A stretch of DNA of 64,000 nt from Ferruginibacter sp. (lineage in GTDB: Bacteria > Bacteroidota > Bacteroidia > Chitinophagales > Chitinophagaceae). This document shows, one piece after another, positions 1-10,274 of the stretch. Where the stretch lies: positions 620,001 through 684,000 of the forward strand of contig JAQBNH010000007.1 in NCBI GenBank assembly GCA_028288705.1, written 5' to 3'. Numbering within the stretch: the stretch's first letter is position 1; each line of letters starts with the position of its first letter. Made by a program: the position numbers and the translations under genes. The notes under the pieces are model-generated. The model was not told where the DNA came from. It made no database searches and saw only the letters and a list, made by a program, of their open reading frames with translations.

Positions 1-426
1 GAAAAAGCAGCCACCAACGTAAAATTGAAGGCAGCATTTAAAAATCATCTGGCAGAAACAAAAGTTCATATAACCCGCCTAGAGCAGGTGTTTTCCATGT
101 TAGGTTTAAAGGCCCAGGCAAAGAAATGTGAAGCAATGGAAGGCATCACCAAAGAAGGTTCTGGTATCATTGAAGAAACTAAAACCGGTACGTCAACCCG
201 TGATGTAGGTTTGATCCTGGCAGCACAAAAAGTAGAGCATTATGAGATCTCCACATACGGCGGACTGATCCAACTCGCCAAAACGCTTGGCCTGGAAGAC
301 TGCGCAGAGGTAATGGTGCAAACCTTGAATGAAGAAAAGTTAGCAGACGAAGGGTTGACGGACATTGCTGAAAATGGTATTAATTATCAATCAAGCCAGG
401 AAAAAGCTCCTGCAACAAAAAAATAA
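1..426 (+). CDS. DUF892/YciF-type ferritin-like protein, 5' end truncated by the window (reading frame open from base 1)
   Basis: Translation ...AAFKNHLAETKVHITRLEQVFSMLG...KVEHYEISTYGGLIQLAKTLG...LLxxTLNEEKxAD-like pattern of the DUF892 family; frame is open upstream of the TTG at 25. Confidence 0.75.
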   Translation, partial: EKAATNVKLKAAFKNHLAETKVHITRLEQVFSMLGLKAQAKKCEAMEGITKEGSGIIEETKTGTSTRDVGLILAAQKVEHYEISTYGGLIQLAKTLGLEDCAEVMVQTLNEEKLADEGLTDIAENGINYQSSQEKAPATKK

Positions 427-428
427 TT

Positions 429-917
429 ATGGAACAGAAGGAACAACTGGAAAAATTTCGCGACCTCATAGAAGATGTCAGGGTATGTATGATGATTACT
501 AAATCTGCAGATGGCGAACTGGCTGCGCGCCCGATGAGTACATCAAAAGTAGAAGAAGATGGAAGCATTTGGTTTTTCACCAACGAATATTCAGGGAAAG
601 TGGAAGAGATCAACCGGGAGCATGAAGTGTTTCTGAGTTATGCCTCTCCCGCCAAAAATACTTACCTGAGTTTTCCCGGCAAAGCCACTATTTCTAACGA
701 TCGGGCCAAGATGGAAGAACTCTGGAACCCCACGATGAAGGCATGGTTTCCTGAAGGACTGGAAGACCCGAAGATCGCATTGATCAATGTTCATCCGGGA
801 GATGCAGAATATTGGGAAAGCAATTCAAGTAAAGTCGTTTTTGCTTTTAACGTACTGAAATCCCTGGTTACCGGCAAGCAATATGATGAGGGCGAACATG
901 GTAAATTATCTGTTTAA
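429..917 (+). CDS. Pyridoxamine 5'-phosphate oxidase-like general stress protein
   Basis: MITKSADGELAARPMSTSKVEEDGSIWFFTNEYSGKVEEI...DAEYWES pattern typical of general stress protein 26-like FMN-binding split barrel. Confidence 0.85.
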   Translation: MEQKEQLEKFRDLIEDVRVCMMITKSADGELAARPMSTSKVEEDGSIWFFTNEYSGKVEEINREHEVFLSYASPAKNTYLSFPGKATISNDRAKMEELWNPTMKAWFPEGLEDPKIALINVHPGDAEYWESNSSKVVFAFNVLKSLVTGKQYDEGEHGKLSV

Positions 918-925
918 ACGCCATA

Positions 926-2131
926 ATGAATCTTAGCTCCGGTTATCCGTTATGGCTTGTTCAGGATGGCCTCCCGTATAATTATCCCGCCCTTGATGAA
1001 GACATTCGTACAGATGTCCTGATCATGGGCGGTGGTATTTCAGGGGCACTGGCAGCGTACCATCTGGCGAATGCCGGCGTTGAGGCTATCGTAGTCGACG
1101 CCCGCACGATCGGGCTCGGTAGCACCTCAGCAAGTACGGCTCTGTTGCAATACGAGATTGATACACCATTAAGTGAACTTCAGCACAAGGTGGGATTAGC
1201 GAATGCGGTTGAGGCGTACAGGCTTTGTGATCAGTCTATTGATACCCTTGCTGCAATAGCTCAAAAGATCGGCTTTAAAGAATTCGTTTTTACCAGCAGC
1301 CTCTACTATGCTGCTTATAAAAAAGACCGAAGTTTTCTCGAAAAGGAATTTGCCATACGCAAGGCACATGGCTTTGATGTAACATTTCTCGGCCAGCAGG
1401 AAATGGAAAAGCAGTATGGGTTTGCTTCGGAAGCGGCCATTTTATCGGCGCAGGGAGCGCAGACAAATGCTTACGGATTTGCCCATGCTTTACACCAGGC
1501 GTCTATAAAAAAAGGCGTTCGGGTTTTCGACCGCACGTTGCTGGAAAAAATTGAACATAAAAAGGATGCTGTGTACATCACAACCAACAATGGTCATAAG
1601 ATTCGTGCAAAGAAATTGATTTATGCAAATGGTTATGAAGCCACGGAATATATAAAAGAGAAAATCGTTAAACTGGAAAGCACCTATGCCGTATGTAGCG
1701 AACAGGGTGTTGCAGATAAAACCCCGTTTAAGAATAAGTCAATTCTCTGGAATACCGCAGATCCTTATTTATATCTCCGTACCACTGCTGATAACCGTGT
1801 ATTGATAGGGGGACGGGATGAAGAATTTATTAGTGTGGCAAGAAGAGAAAAATTATTGCCCAAAAAAACCCGTCAACTGACTGCAGATTTTGAAAAGCTT
1901 TATCCCGAAATTAGTTTTAAACCCGAATTCAGCTGGTGTGGCGTATTTGGTGCAACAAAAGATGGTTTGCCTTTTATGGGGCCGTATCAAAAATTGCCCC
2001 ACAGCCTGTTCGCATTAGGTTTTGGCGGAAACGGCATTACGTTTAGTTTAATTGCGGCAGAGATTTTGACTGATATCATTACCGGGAAGAAAAAAACAGC
2101 ACCAATATTTTTTTCTTTAGAGAGATTATGA
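926..2131 (+). CDS. FAD-dependent oxidoreductase (DAO family)
   Basis: N-terminal dinucleotide-binding motif DVLIMGGGISGALAAYHLANAGVEAIVVDA; C-terminal GFGGNGITFSLIAAEIL. Confidence 0.85.
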   Translation: MNLSSGYPLWLVQDGLPYNYPALDEDIRTDVLIMGGGISGALAAYHLANAGVEAIVVDARTIGLGSTSASTALLQYEIDTPLSELQHKVGLANAVEAYRLCDQSIDTLAAIAQKIGFKEFVFTSSLYYAAYKKDRSFLEKEFAIRKAHGFDVTFLGQQEMEKQYGFASEAAILSAQGAQTNAYGFAHALHQASIKKGVRVFDRTLLEKIEHKKDAVYITTNNGHKIRAKKLIYANGYEATEYIKEKIVKLESTYAVCSEQGVADKTPFKNKSILWNTADPYLYLRTTADNRVLIGGRDEEFISVARREKLLPKKTRQLTADFEKLYPEISFKPEFSWCGVFGATKDGLPFMGPYQKLPHSLFALGFGGNGITFSLIAAEILTDIITGKKKTAPIFFSLERL

Positions 2132-2622
2132 CAACAGAAAAAACGTCACTAAAAAAAAGATTCAGTAAATTTTCTACCTGGGTCACGAAAGCAACAGGCT
2201 CGCCTACAGCTTTCCTGATCGCGATGCTGATCGTTATAATATGGGCGATTTGCGGACCATTTTTTCGTTATTCAGAAGTATGGCAATTAGTAATCAATAC
2301 GGGTACAACGATCATTACCTTCCTGATGATCTTTGTTATACAGCAGTCACAGAATAAAGACACGATGGCCTTGCACCTGAAACTAAACGAACTCATCGCA
2401 GCCAACGAAAAGACCAGCAACAGGTTAATCGATAGTGAAGACCTGACAGAAGAAGAATTAGAAACAATTAAAAAATATTACCGCAAACTTGCGGAGGTTT
2501 CTCAGCGTGAGCAATCCCTGTTTTCAACGCACTCAATTGATGAGGCAGAAGGCGATGCACTGCAGAAAATCAACAGTCGTAAATCAAGTAGAATTTCTAA
2601 ACCAAAAAATCAAACATCATGA
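2128..2622 (+). CDS. Low-affinity iron permease family protein
   Basis: FSTWVTKATGSPTAFLIAMLIVIIWAICGPFF...TFLMIFVIQQSQNKDTMALHLKLNELI; 4-nt overlap with upstream ORF. Confidence 0.8.
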   Translation: MTTEKTSLKKRFSKFSTWVTKATGSPTAFLIAMLIVIIWAICGPFFRYSEVWQLVINTGTTIITFLMIFVIQQSQNKDTMALHLKLNELIAANEKTSNRLIDSEDLTEEELETIKKYYRKLAEVSQREQSLFSTHSIDEAEGDALQKINSRKSSRISKPKNQTS

Positions 2623-2789
2623 ACCGCTTTTCATTATTATTAGGAACCACGTTATTTTTTCTTGTTACAACTTTAAGCAGCTGTGAAGCAATTGCCGGAA
2701 TTTTTAAGGCAGGCGTTTGGACAGGTGTGATTGTTGTTGCATTGATCGTCGGATTAATTATCTATTTCATCGGCCGCGGTAGAAAATAA
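2619..2789 (+). CDS. Small predicted membrane lipoprotein (56 aa)
   Basis: MNRFSLLLGTTLFFLVTTLSSCEAIAGIFKAGVWTGVIVVALIVGLIIYFIGRGRK; lipobox-like LSSC plus one TM segment; overlaps the stop of the upstream gene; absent from the ORF track because of length. Confidence 0.7.
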   Translation: MNRFSLLLGTTLFFLVTTLSSCEAIAGIFKAGVWTGVIVVALIVGLIIYFIGRGRK

Positions 2790-2851
2790 TTTGCCAGGGC
2801 ATTTTTATAGCCAATAGTTTAACTAACGACTGTTAAGTTAAACACGATATT

Positions 2852-4255
2852 ATGAACGCTGGACTCAACAAAACAAAAGCAGTAGGTTTAATTACTGCTT
2901 TTGTTCTACTTATACTTTCCTACATTTTATTGTTTGTGAACACCAATCGCCTTTCCCAACAGGCGTTATGGATGGATCATACCAATAAGGTGATCACTAA
3001 TACGGAGTTTTTTGCTTCCGAGTACCGCAATGTAGAAACCAGTTACCGCGCCTACCTGGCGATGCGCAGGCCGGAATTAAAGGAAAATTACCAGATCGCG
3101 ATCAGGAGAACCGACTCACTGTACAAAACGCTGGAAGGCCTGATTAACCGCGACACCGGTTTCCAACGTCGGAAACTGGATACGGTAAAAACAATCATCG
3201 ATGCAAATATCCAAACGATGGATGCCCGTGTTGCTACGGCCGACAGCATCCCGGATGATATCTCGCTAAAAGATTTTTTACAATCCATCGGTTATCGCGG
3301 GCTAACACCACCGGTCGTAAATACGCAGCTCAGGCAAATGGAATATTATGAAGGAGCTTTATTATTACAACGCACGAGTAAATTGCGCGACTTTAATAAT
3401 TCTGTTCTTACCATCAACTTCGCTTCGCTGCTGATCGCTATTGTGTTGGCAGGATATTTTCTGAGCGCCATCAACCGGGAAAACAAGGCACGAAAAAAGG
3501 CAGATGAGCAATCCGAACAATACAAAAAGGAACTCGAACAACGGGTGAAAGAACTGGCGGCTTCCAATGCCGAAATTGCCGAGTTACGGAGCATTGAAAA
3601 ATTTGCTTCCACCGGCAGGATCGCGAGAACGATCGCACACGAAGTGCGCAATCCACTTACAAATATTAACCTTGCGACTGAGCAATTAAAAGAATCTGTT
3701 GAAGACAACCCGGATAATGCCATGATGCTGAATATGGTTAAGCGCAATTCGATGCGCATCAATCAGCTGATAGCAGATCTGCTGAATGCTACCCGGTTTT
3801 CGGAACTGCGTTTTGAAAAAACCTCCCTTCATCATGTCATCGATTCCGCCCTTGAATTTGCCGGCGATAGAATCAGTCTAAAAAATATAAGGATAGAAAA
3901 AGTATACCAGGCGGAAAGTTGCGAGGTGATGGTAGACGAAGAAAAAATCAATATCGCTTTTCTCAACATTATCATTAACGCAGTGGAAGCGATGGAAAAA
4001 GACAAAGGCATCCTGCAGATCTCCACCAGTAACCATGGAAAAAAATGCCGTGTTACATTTAAAGACAATGGTGGCGGCATGAGCGAAGAAGTACTGGCCA
4101 AATTGTTTGAACCCTTCTTCACTAATAAGGATAAGGGCACCGGGCTTGGACTTACCAATACCCAGAATATTATTTTAAATCATAAAGGGAAAATAGAAGT
4201 GGAAAGTTCAGTAGGCGTTGGAACCTGTTTCACCATCATCCTGAATATTGCTTAG
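2852..4255 (+). CDS. Sensor histidine kinase (CHASE3-like N-terminus, HisKA, HATPase_c)
   Basis: H-box ARTIAHEVRNPLTNI, N-box NAVEAM, G-boxes DNGGGMSEE / GTGLGL. Confidence 0.9.
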   Translation: MNAGLNKTKAVGLITAFVLLILSYILLFVNTNRLSQQALWMDHTNKVITNTEFFASEYRNVETSYRAYLAMRRPELKENYQIAIRRTDSLYKTLEGLINRDTGFQRRKLDTVKTIIDANIQTMDARVATADSIPDDISLKDFLQSIGYRGLTPPVVNTQLRQMEYYEGALLLQRTSKLRDFNNSVLTINFASLLIAIVLAGYFLSAINRENKARKKADEQSEQYKKELEQRVKELAASNAEIAELRSIEKFASTGRIARTIAHEVRNPLTNINLATEQLKESVEDNPDNAMMLNMVKRNSMRINQLIADLLNATRFSELRFEKTSLHHVIDSALEFAGDRISLKNIRIEKVYQAESCEVMVDEEKINIAFLNIIINAVEAMEKDKGILQISTSNHGKKCRVTFKDNGGGMSEEVLAKLFEPFFTNKDKGTGLGLTNTQNIILNHKGKIEVESSVGVGTCFTIILNIA

Positions 4256-5412
4256 ATCGTATCTGATGGTGTATCCGCAACCGTGGTGACGACCATCTTT
4301 TTTTTGCGTAAGAAGGTCCTTTCCAGTTGCCGGTATAGTTTGGTTTTAGCGTCAGCTCTTGTATCGTCTCCCATTAACATGCCCCATGGCTTCATGTCTT
4401 CGATCCTGTCGAAGATGATTTTCAGGATAGCAATCGTTGGCAAAGCAAGGAAAATTCCCGGTAAGCCAATCAACGTTCCACCAACCACCACACCAACAAT
4501 CGTCACCAGCGCATTGATCTTTACTTTAGATCCTACAATCCTTGGCATCAGGAAATTTGCATCAATAAAATGGATGATCTCGAATCCAACAATGATCCAA
4601 ACGATATCACTTAACTGGGTTGAAGTTGTCAGCGTAACCAGGCAGGTAAAAACAATTCCTGTCAGGATGCCTACATAAGGTATGATGTTAAGGATGGCAG
4701 AAAATACCCCAAGGAAAATCGCGTATTTAACGCCAATGATCAACAGGATAAGGGAGTTGGCCATGGCTACGATCCACATTTCGGTGATCAGCCCCAGCAT
4801 ATATTTTTGTACAATACCTTTTGATTCCTGCAGCACCTCGATCACTTCGGGTTCGTGCGCCTGGTTGAAAACGGCTAATAAAAACCGTTTGATCATGTGA
4901 CGATAATGTAGAATCAGGAAGCTGTAAATGGCTATGATGATGATGTAAAAAATAATGGAAGTGATCGTAAAGAAGGTTTGGCCGAGCATTTCCGTACCGG
5001 AAGATTTCACATCTGCCGTAGCAGAGTCAATCATCACTTTTTGTTCCTTTGCACTAACATGAAACTTTTGCTGAATCCAGCTTTGGAGGGTAAGATAGTG
5101 ATCGTGCAGGTGCTCCTTGATAGAGGGAATATCTTTTAAAAAACTGGCGATCTGGTGCGATAAAAAATAGATGAGGCCGCCGATGACACTTAAGGCTAAA
5201 ATAACAGAAGCGAGGTTAGCACCGGACTTGGGGAACTTTAATTTATTCTCTAAAAAATTTGTGACAGGTAATAAGAGGATCGAAAGCAAAATGGAGAATG
5301 CCAGCGGAACGAACAAGCTGCTTGCATACGTGATGAACACGCAGAGCAAGAGGATCATTAATAGTTTAATCGTAAACTGGATATAAAAAGGCAGCAGCTT
5401 AAAGTTTATCAT
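4252..5412 (-). CDS. AI-2E family transporter (YdiK/PerM type)
   Basis: Multiple TM segments; ILNIIPYVGILTG and EIIHFIDANFLMPRIVGSKVKINALVTIVGVVVGGTLIGLPGIFLALP motifs. Confidence 0.9.
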   Translation of the reverse strand: MINFKLLPFYIQFTIKLLMILLLCVFITYASSLFVPLAFSILLSILLLPVTNFLENKLKFPKSGANLASVILALSVIGGLIYFLSHQIASFLKDIPSIKEHLHDHYLTLQSWIQQKFHVSAKEQKVMIDSATADVKSSGTEMLGQTFFTITSIIFYIIIIAIYSFLILHYRHMIKRFLLAVFNQAHEPEVIEVLQESKGIVQKYMLGLITEMWIVAMANSLILLIIGVKYAIFLGVFSAILNIIPYVGILTGIVFTCLVTLTTSTQLSDIVWIIVGFEIIHFIDANFLMPRIVGSKVKINALVTIVGVVVGGTLIGLPGIFLALPTIAILKIIFDRIEDMKPWGMLMGDDTRADAKTKLYRQLERTFLRKKKMVVTTVADTPSDTI

Positions 5413-5750
5413 GTAGTCTTACTTTTCTCCATATTTTCTACCCAGTGTTTGCCAGCCGAATATATATTGTTTACGCCGCTGTTGAGGTTTTTATTTTGTT
5501 GTTGATAACGCATGCAGGTTTGCATAGCGTACTTGATGAACCAGATCCGCGGTGAAGATGCGGTATGTATCTCCCTTACGTGTTTTTTTAAATCGATAAA
5601 AGCCTTGCTGAATACCTGGTCTGCAGCTACCTTATCTTTCAGAATGTTCATGATAAAACCGTACATCATCGGCGCATAACGCTGGTAGAGCTGTTGCCAT
5701 TCTCCGGTAGACAGTTCAGCGGATGTGTTTGTTCTCGTAATCATTTTCAA
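5409..5750 (-). CDS. Sigma-70 region-2-like protein without an evident region 4
   Basis: WQQLYQRYAPMMYGFIMNILKDKVAADQVFSKAFIDLKKHV...PRIWFIKYAMQTCMRY resembles ECF region 2; ORF ends at 113 aa. Confidence 0.6.
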   Translation of the reverse strand: MKMITRTNTSAELSTGEWQQLYQRYAPMMYGFIMNILKDKVAADQVFSKAFIDLKKHVREIHTASSPRIWFIKYAMQTCMRYQQQNKNLNSGVNNIYSAGKHWVENMEKSKTT

Positions 5751-5757
5751 ATCTTAA

Positions 5758-6207
5758 CTATTGCGCAAACCTCGCGCTGTTCAACATATTAATTTTCATG
5801 AACGCAAACTTGAGGGAATTCAACTGGTAGGTCATCATCTCTTTCAAGGTTGTAAACGGAACATCCTCCAGGATTTCCGAGTAAGCAGATGTAATAGACG
5901 CTTCTGTTTCAGTGCAAATGGTTTGTAATTCTCTGCCTCTTCCGCTTTGCTGGCGCAGATCTTCCCCTTTATTAATACAGTCTTCGAAATAATCCTCTTT
6001 CGTAACCGGGTTAATGCCGAGAGATTTCAATTGGGAACTGATCTCATCTGCAAACTGGTTGGTCTCGGTAGACAACCCGTTGAGTGCGGTGCGTAATCCG
6101 CAGTCTTCAATTTCATCCGCCACCATTTCGAATTCATTACGGGAACGGGTGAGGAAAAATAAGAGGCCGCAGAATTTGTCGATAATTTTGGTATTAATAT
6201 TTTCCAT
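5758..6207 (-). CDS. Hypothetical four-helix-bundle protein, DUF2383-like
   Basis: Helical ~150 aa protein MENINTKIIDKFCGLLFFLTRSRNEFEMVADEIEDCGLRTALNGLSTETNQFADEI...; family assignment tentative. Confidence 0.5.
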   Translation of the reverse strand: MENINTKIIDKFCGLLFFLTRSRNEFEMVADEIEDCGLRTALNGLSTETNQFADEISSQLKSLGINPVTKEDYFEDCINKGEDLRQQSGRGRELQTICTETEASITSAYSEILEDVPFTTLKEMMTYQLNSLKFAFMKINMLNSARFAQ

Positions 6208-6318
6208 AACAAGCAAGGCAGCATGTAAAATCTGCCTGTAGAACTATAGAAAAAAGTCTGCCATCCTTAAATCAGGATAAAAGGGCTGTCAGATTGTGGA
6301 AACCGGAAACCCGGAGGC

Positions 6319-6350
6319 AAAAAAAAATCCCCGTTTAAATTAAACGAGGA
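6319..6350 (-). terminator. Rho-independent terminator downstream of the response regulator
   Basis: Minus strand: CCTCGTTTAATTTAAACGGGG hairpin followed by ATTTTTTTTT. Confidence 0.75.
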
Positions 6351-6371
6351 AAATATTCTACAAAAGGGCAA

Positions 6372-6758
6372 TTAATTAGTCAGCTCTTCAACTGTTTTAT
6401 AAATAATATCGCGGGTGAACGGTTTGCCGATAAAATAATCTGCTCCTTCGCTCATCGCCTTATTCCGGTCAGCTGCGGTATCATGCGCAGTGATCATCAC
6501 AATCTTTACATGAGGATGATGCTTCTTTATATAATTAATGTAATTCATGCCGAGACCATCAGGCAGATGGTTATCGAGAAAGATAATCTCCGGCACGTCT
6601 TTTTCCAGCGCCTGCGTGGCGTCTGAGAGCGTGTTTACATATGCAGTTTCTAAGTTTTTTTGTTTTAATAAGGTACTCAGCAAATAGCAAATGTCCGTTT
6701 CGTCATCAATGATTAAGACTTTCAATAGTTCATCGTTTATGTAGGTCGAGTGTTTCAT
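6372..6758 (-). CDS. Single-domain response regulator
   Basis: VLIIDDETDICYLL, IIFLDNHLPDGLG, IVMITAH, GKPF receiver-domain motifs. Confidence 0.9.
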   Translation of the reverse strand: MKHSTYINDELLKVLIIDDETDICYLLSTLLKQKNLETAYVNTLSDATQALEKDVPEIIFLDNHLPDGLGMNYINYIKKHHPHVKIVMITAHDTAADRNKAMSEGADYFIGKPFTRDIIYKTVEELTN

Positions 6759-7047
6759 GTATTTATGCTTTCCCTGGATGATATCATTTCAATTAGTTTG
6801 CCAACTGACTTGATAATATTTAAAAGAAAGCCCGTTAAATATTGAAATCACTTTAGAATTGCAAAAAACATACCCTTTGTTTTCGGTATTATTTCTTGAT
6901 TATGAATTACTTTAACCCTTGCTATAACGAAGCCGGGAGAATTTTGTTGGCAGTTCCGGATATTTTTCTTTTTTACAACTGTTCGTGCAGTTGCTTTGAG
7001 GAAAAATCTACATGGTATGATTATCGCAATTGCCCATAAAGGTCTAC

Positions 7048-7971
7048 ATGAAAAAAAAGCTATTGTTCTTTTTACGGTTCAATAAACAAGTGTTTTCTGA
7101 GTTTATTGCAGATAATGTGCTGAAATACAGCGCATCGCTGGCTTATTACACCATCCTGTCCCTCGCACCTTTACTTATATTGATTCTTTACATATTCGGG
7201 AAGATCTTTGGAAAAGACGCCGTGAGCGGTGAGCTTTATTCCGAAATTAAAGATATGGTTGGCAGCGATGCCGCCATCGAAATTCAGAACGCCATTGGCA
7301 ATATTCACCTGAGTGGCGGGAACGTGGTGGCAACAGGCATCGGCGTAATCATCCTGCTGATCGGGGCAACCGGTATTTTCGGGGAGATGCAGGATTCTCT
7401 TAACAAAATATGGGGCCTGCGAACTAAAACAAGAAAAGTCTGGTGGAAATTACTGATCGACCGGCTGATCTCCTTTTCACTGATCCTCAGTCTGGGCTTC
7501 GTGCTGATCGTTTCGCTGGCCTTGAACGCCCTGGTTGCTGCACTAAGTACCAGGATCATCACCTTATTTGCCGGGGTAGGCGAAACCCTGATCGTCGTAA
7601 TTGATAACCTGATCTCCTTATTGATCACGACTATATTATTCGGCACAATCTTTAAAGTATTGCCCGATGCAAAGATCAAGTGGAAAGATGTATTTGTGGG
7701 TGCCCTGATCACTTCCCTGCTATTTATGCTGGGAAAATATGGAATAGGATTGTATCTTGGTAAGAGCAAGCTTGCCAATATCTATGGTGCCGCAGGATCC
7801 GTTATGATCATTATGATCTGGGTATATTACAGTTCGGCGATTTTATATCTTGGTGCAGTGTTTACAAAAGTATACGCCACGAATTTTGGCGGCAAAATTT
7901 ACCCTAATGACTATTCGGTATGGATCAAGATGGAAGAAGTGCCCGTACCGGAAGTCACATTACATAAATAA
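7048..7971 (+). CDS. YihY/BrkB family inner membrane protein
   Basis: ADNVLKYSASLAYYTILSLAPLLILIL; GATGIFGEMQDSLNKIW; ATG at 7048 preferred over the TTG at 7030. Confidence 0.9.
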   Translation: MKKKLLFFLRFNKQVFSEFIADNVLKYSASLAYYTILSLAPLLILILYIFGKIFGKDAVSGELYSEIKDMVGSDAAIEIQNAIGNIHLSGGNVVATGIGVIILLIGATGIFGEMQDSLNKIWGLRTKTRKVWWKLLIDRLISFSLILSLGFVLIVSLALNALVAALSTRIITLFAGVGETLIVVIDNLISLLITTILFGTIFKVLPDAKIKWKDVFVGALITSLLFMLGKYGIGLYLGKSKLANIYGAAGSVMIIMIWVYYSSAILYLGAVFTKVYATNFGGKIYPNDYSVWIKMEEVPVPEVTLHK

Positions 7972-8010
7972 TCTTAAACAAAACTTATCTTTACAAATAA
8001 AAGGAAGTAA

Positions 8011-9444
8011 ATGAAGAAGAAGGTACTTATTATTGATGACGATCTGGATATGTGTACGCTGCTGGGGAGGTTCCTCGGGCGTAATGGATATGAGGTAGAT
8101 ATGGCACATTCGGGCGCTAAAGGCTTGCTTAAATTCAAAGAAAACAATTTTGATATTGTGCTTTGCGATTTTCGCCTGGGCGATAAAGATGGCAAAGATG
8201 TACTGGTAGAAATTAAAAATGAATCGCCTTCAACGATCGTGTTGATCATCACGGGCTATTCTGATATTAAAGTTGCCGTAGATGTGATCAAACTCGGTGC
8301 TTTCGACTATATCACTAAACCCCTGATCCCGGATGAAGTGCTCAATGTCCTGAATAATGCGGTAAATCAACCGGCGGACAAAAGTTCTGCGCCAAATAGC
8401 AGTGCGCAAAAAAATGTGCCCGCAAAATCCGGCGTGCCAAAAAAAGCTTCAAACACCGGCGAATTTTTGGTGGGCGAGGCCAGTACAACCAAGGATCTGT
8501 ACAAACAAATCGAAATTGTTGCACCAACCAACTATAGCATCATCCTTTATGGCGAAAGCGGTACAGGTAAAGAAGTGATCGCAAAAACCATCCACAACAT
8601 GAGTGACCGTGCTGATAAGCCGTTCATCGCGATGGATTGCGGTACGCTTTCTAAAGAACTTTCAGGAAGTGAATTGTTCGGTCATGTAAAAGGCGCTTTT
8701 ACAGGTGCGCTTACCGATAAAGAAGGCCATTTTGAACTCGCAAACGGCGGTACGTTGTTCCTGGATGAAGTAGCCAACCTCACTTACGAGATCCAGGCTT
8801 CACTGCTTCGTGTGATCCAGGAAAGGAAATTTAAAAGAGTCGGCGGCAATAAAGAGATGCCCGTTGATGTCCGCATCATCGTTGCTTCCAACGAAAATCT
8901 CCAGGATGCCTACCGGAAAGGAAAGTTCCGCGAAGATTTGTACCATCGTTTTAATGAGTTCTCCATCAACCTTCCGCCATTAAGGGAGCGTAAAAAAGAT
9001 ATTCCCCTGTTTGCGAATTTCTTCCTTGAAAAGGCCAAAGCCGAACTTAACCGCGAGATCGGCGAGTTTGAAGACGAAGTGATGCAAATGTTCATCAATT
9101 ATTCCTGGCCGGGTAACCTCCGGGAATTCAGGAATGTGGTGCGCAGATCAGTGTTATTGACCCAGGAAGGAAATATTTCTGCCAAGACATTGCCCTGGGA
9201 GATCACGAATTCTTCTTCTTCTCCTTTATCTGCAAAGCCTGTTGTAGAAACAAAGAACTTTGACGATGACACGGTGAAGAAAGATTATGACCTGAAAGAT
9301 GCCGCGTCTAAAGCGGAATATGAGGCGATCATGAGCGTGTTAAAAGAAGTGAACTTTAATAAAACAAAAGCGGCCGAAATATTAAAGATCGACCGCAAGA
9401 CCTTATACAATAAGATCAAGAGCTACGAAGAATCTAATAATTAG
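8011..9444 (+). CDS. Sigma-54-dependent response regulator (NtrC/AtoC type)
   Basis: Receiver domain; AAA+ Walker A GESGTGKE, GAFTGA sigma-54 contact loop; C-terminal Fis-like HTH NFNKTKAAEILKIDRKTLYNKIK. Confidence 0.95.
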   Translation: MKKKVLIIDDDLDMCTLLGRFLGRNGYEVDMAHSGAKGLLKFKENNFDIVLCDFRLGDKDGKDVLVEIKNESPSTIVLIITGYSDIKVAVDVIKLGAFDYITKPLIPDEVLNVLNNAVNQPADKSSAPNSSAQKNVPAKSGVPKKASNTGEFLVGEASTTKDLYKQIEIVAPTNYSIILYGESGTGKEVIAKTIHNMSDRADKPFIAMDCGTLSKELSGSELFGHVKGAFTGALTDKEGHFELANGGTLFLDEVANLTYEIQASLLRVIQERKFKRVGGNKEMPVDVRIIVASNENLQDAYRKGKFREDLYHRFNEFSINLPPLRERKKDIPLFANFFLEKAKAELNREIGEFEDEVMQMFINYSWPGNLREFRNVVRRSVLLTQEGNISAKTLPWEITNSSSSPLSAKPVVETKNFDDDTVKKDYDLKDAASKAEYEAIMSVLKEVNFNKTKAAEILKIDRKTLYNKIKSYEESNN

Positions 9445-10031
9445 TAGTTTTTGTCTTTTTTTGCCTGGGCTTCTTCAGGGGTTTCACTCCCGGAGAAGCC
9501 CTTTGCTATTTTATTGATCAGGGAAGATACCGGCCCTTCCATTTTATTCGTGCGGTCATCCAGGGTATTATCGTCTAAGAGCTGTCCAAGTTGAAGTTCT
9601 GCAGGCAAATAAGGCAAAATGAAATCGCGTTGTGAAGAAACCAGCTCCCGGATCTTTTTTGTCTCATCTGGTCCCGCTGTCTGTTCACGGATAACCGCCA
9701 GGCTTTCCGCTGATATCTTATCAAAACGGGAGCGTACTACATCTTCAGGACGATTGGCGTAATCACCGATGCGGGCTAAAACTTCCGGCGCTTTACCCGC
9801 AAATATTTGCGTTGGAAAATTACCATTCATCGTCGCAATGCTGTGTAACCCTTCTTCAGACCGGGCAAGATTGTAGAGGCCGGTGAGAACACCTGTTAAT
9901 GTTGCATGCGTCAGGCGATGCTCCCGCACGGTCTCATCGTCGGTATTTACCTGCTGAGTGTTTGGATCGACTTTTTTAATGTCACCAAGACCGAGTTTTT
10001 CCTGTACGAATTTTAGAAGATTGATAGCCAT
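9441..10031 (-). CDS. Hypothetical protein (~196 aa)
   Basis: Long ORF with ATG at 10031 (MAINLLKFVQEKLGLGDIKKVDPN...); no family recognised. Confidence 0.65.
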   Translation of the reverse strand: MAINLLKFVQEKLGLGDIKKVDPNTQQVNTDDETVREHRLTHATLTGVLTGLYNLARSEEGLHSIATMNGNFPTQIFAGKAPEVLARIGDYANRPEDVVRSRFDKISAESLAVIREQTAGPDETKKIRELVSSQRDFILPYLPAELQLGQLLDDNTLDDRTNKMEGPVSSLINKIAKGFSGSETPEEAQAKKDKNY

Positions 10032-10274
10032 AAAGAAGGATTTAGTTTTTAAATTAAACGTTGTGGCAATTTTATTTGTAAATTTTTTATTGCCACAACT
10101 TTTGCGCAATTTTTTATGTGCAGGAAGTATTGCAATAGCAGGCGCTGTATGCCCGGAGTAACAACGGCGTTATCTGCATAAACGGTTGATTTATATGGTT
10201 ATAAAACCATGCCATAAAAAGTTGGTATGCAATTGGATTACTAATTGATATCCTTTCAATACTTAATTTTTTTT

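Noticed and set aside
3346-3762. 138-aa minus-strand ORF opposite a histidine kinase
   Set aside because: Antisense shadow of conserved kinase motifs with no recognisable domain.
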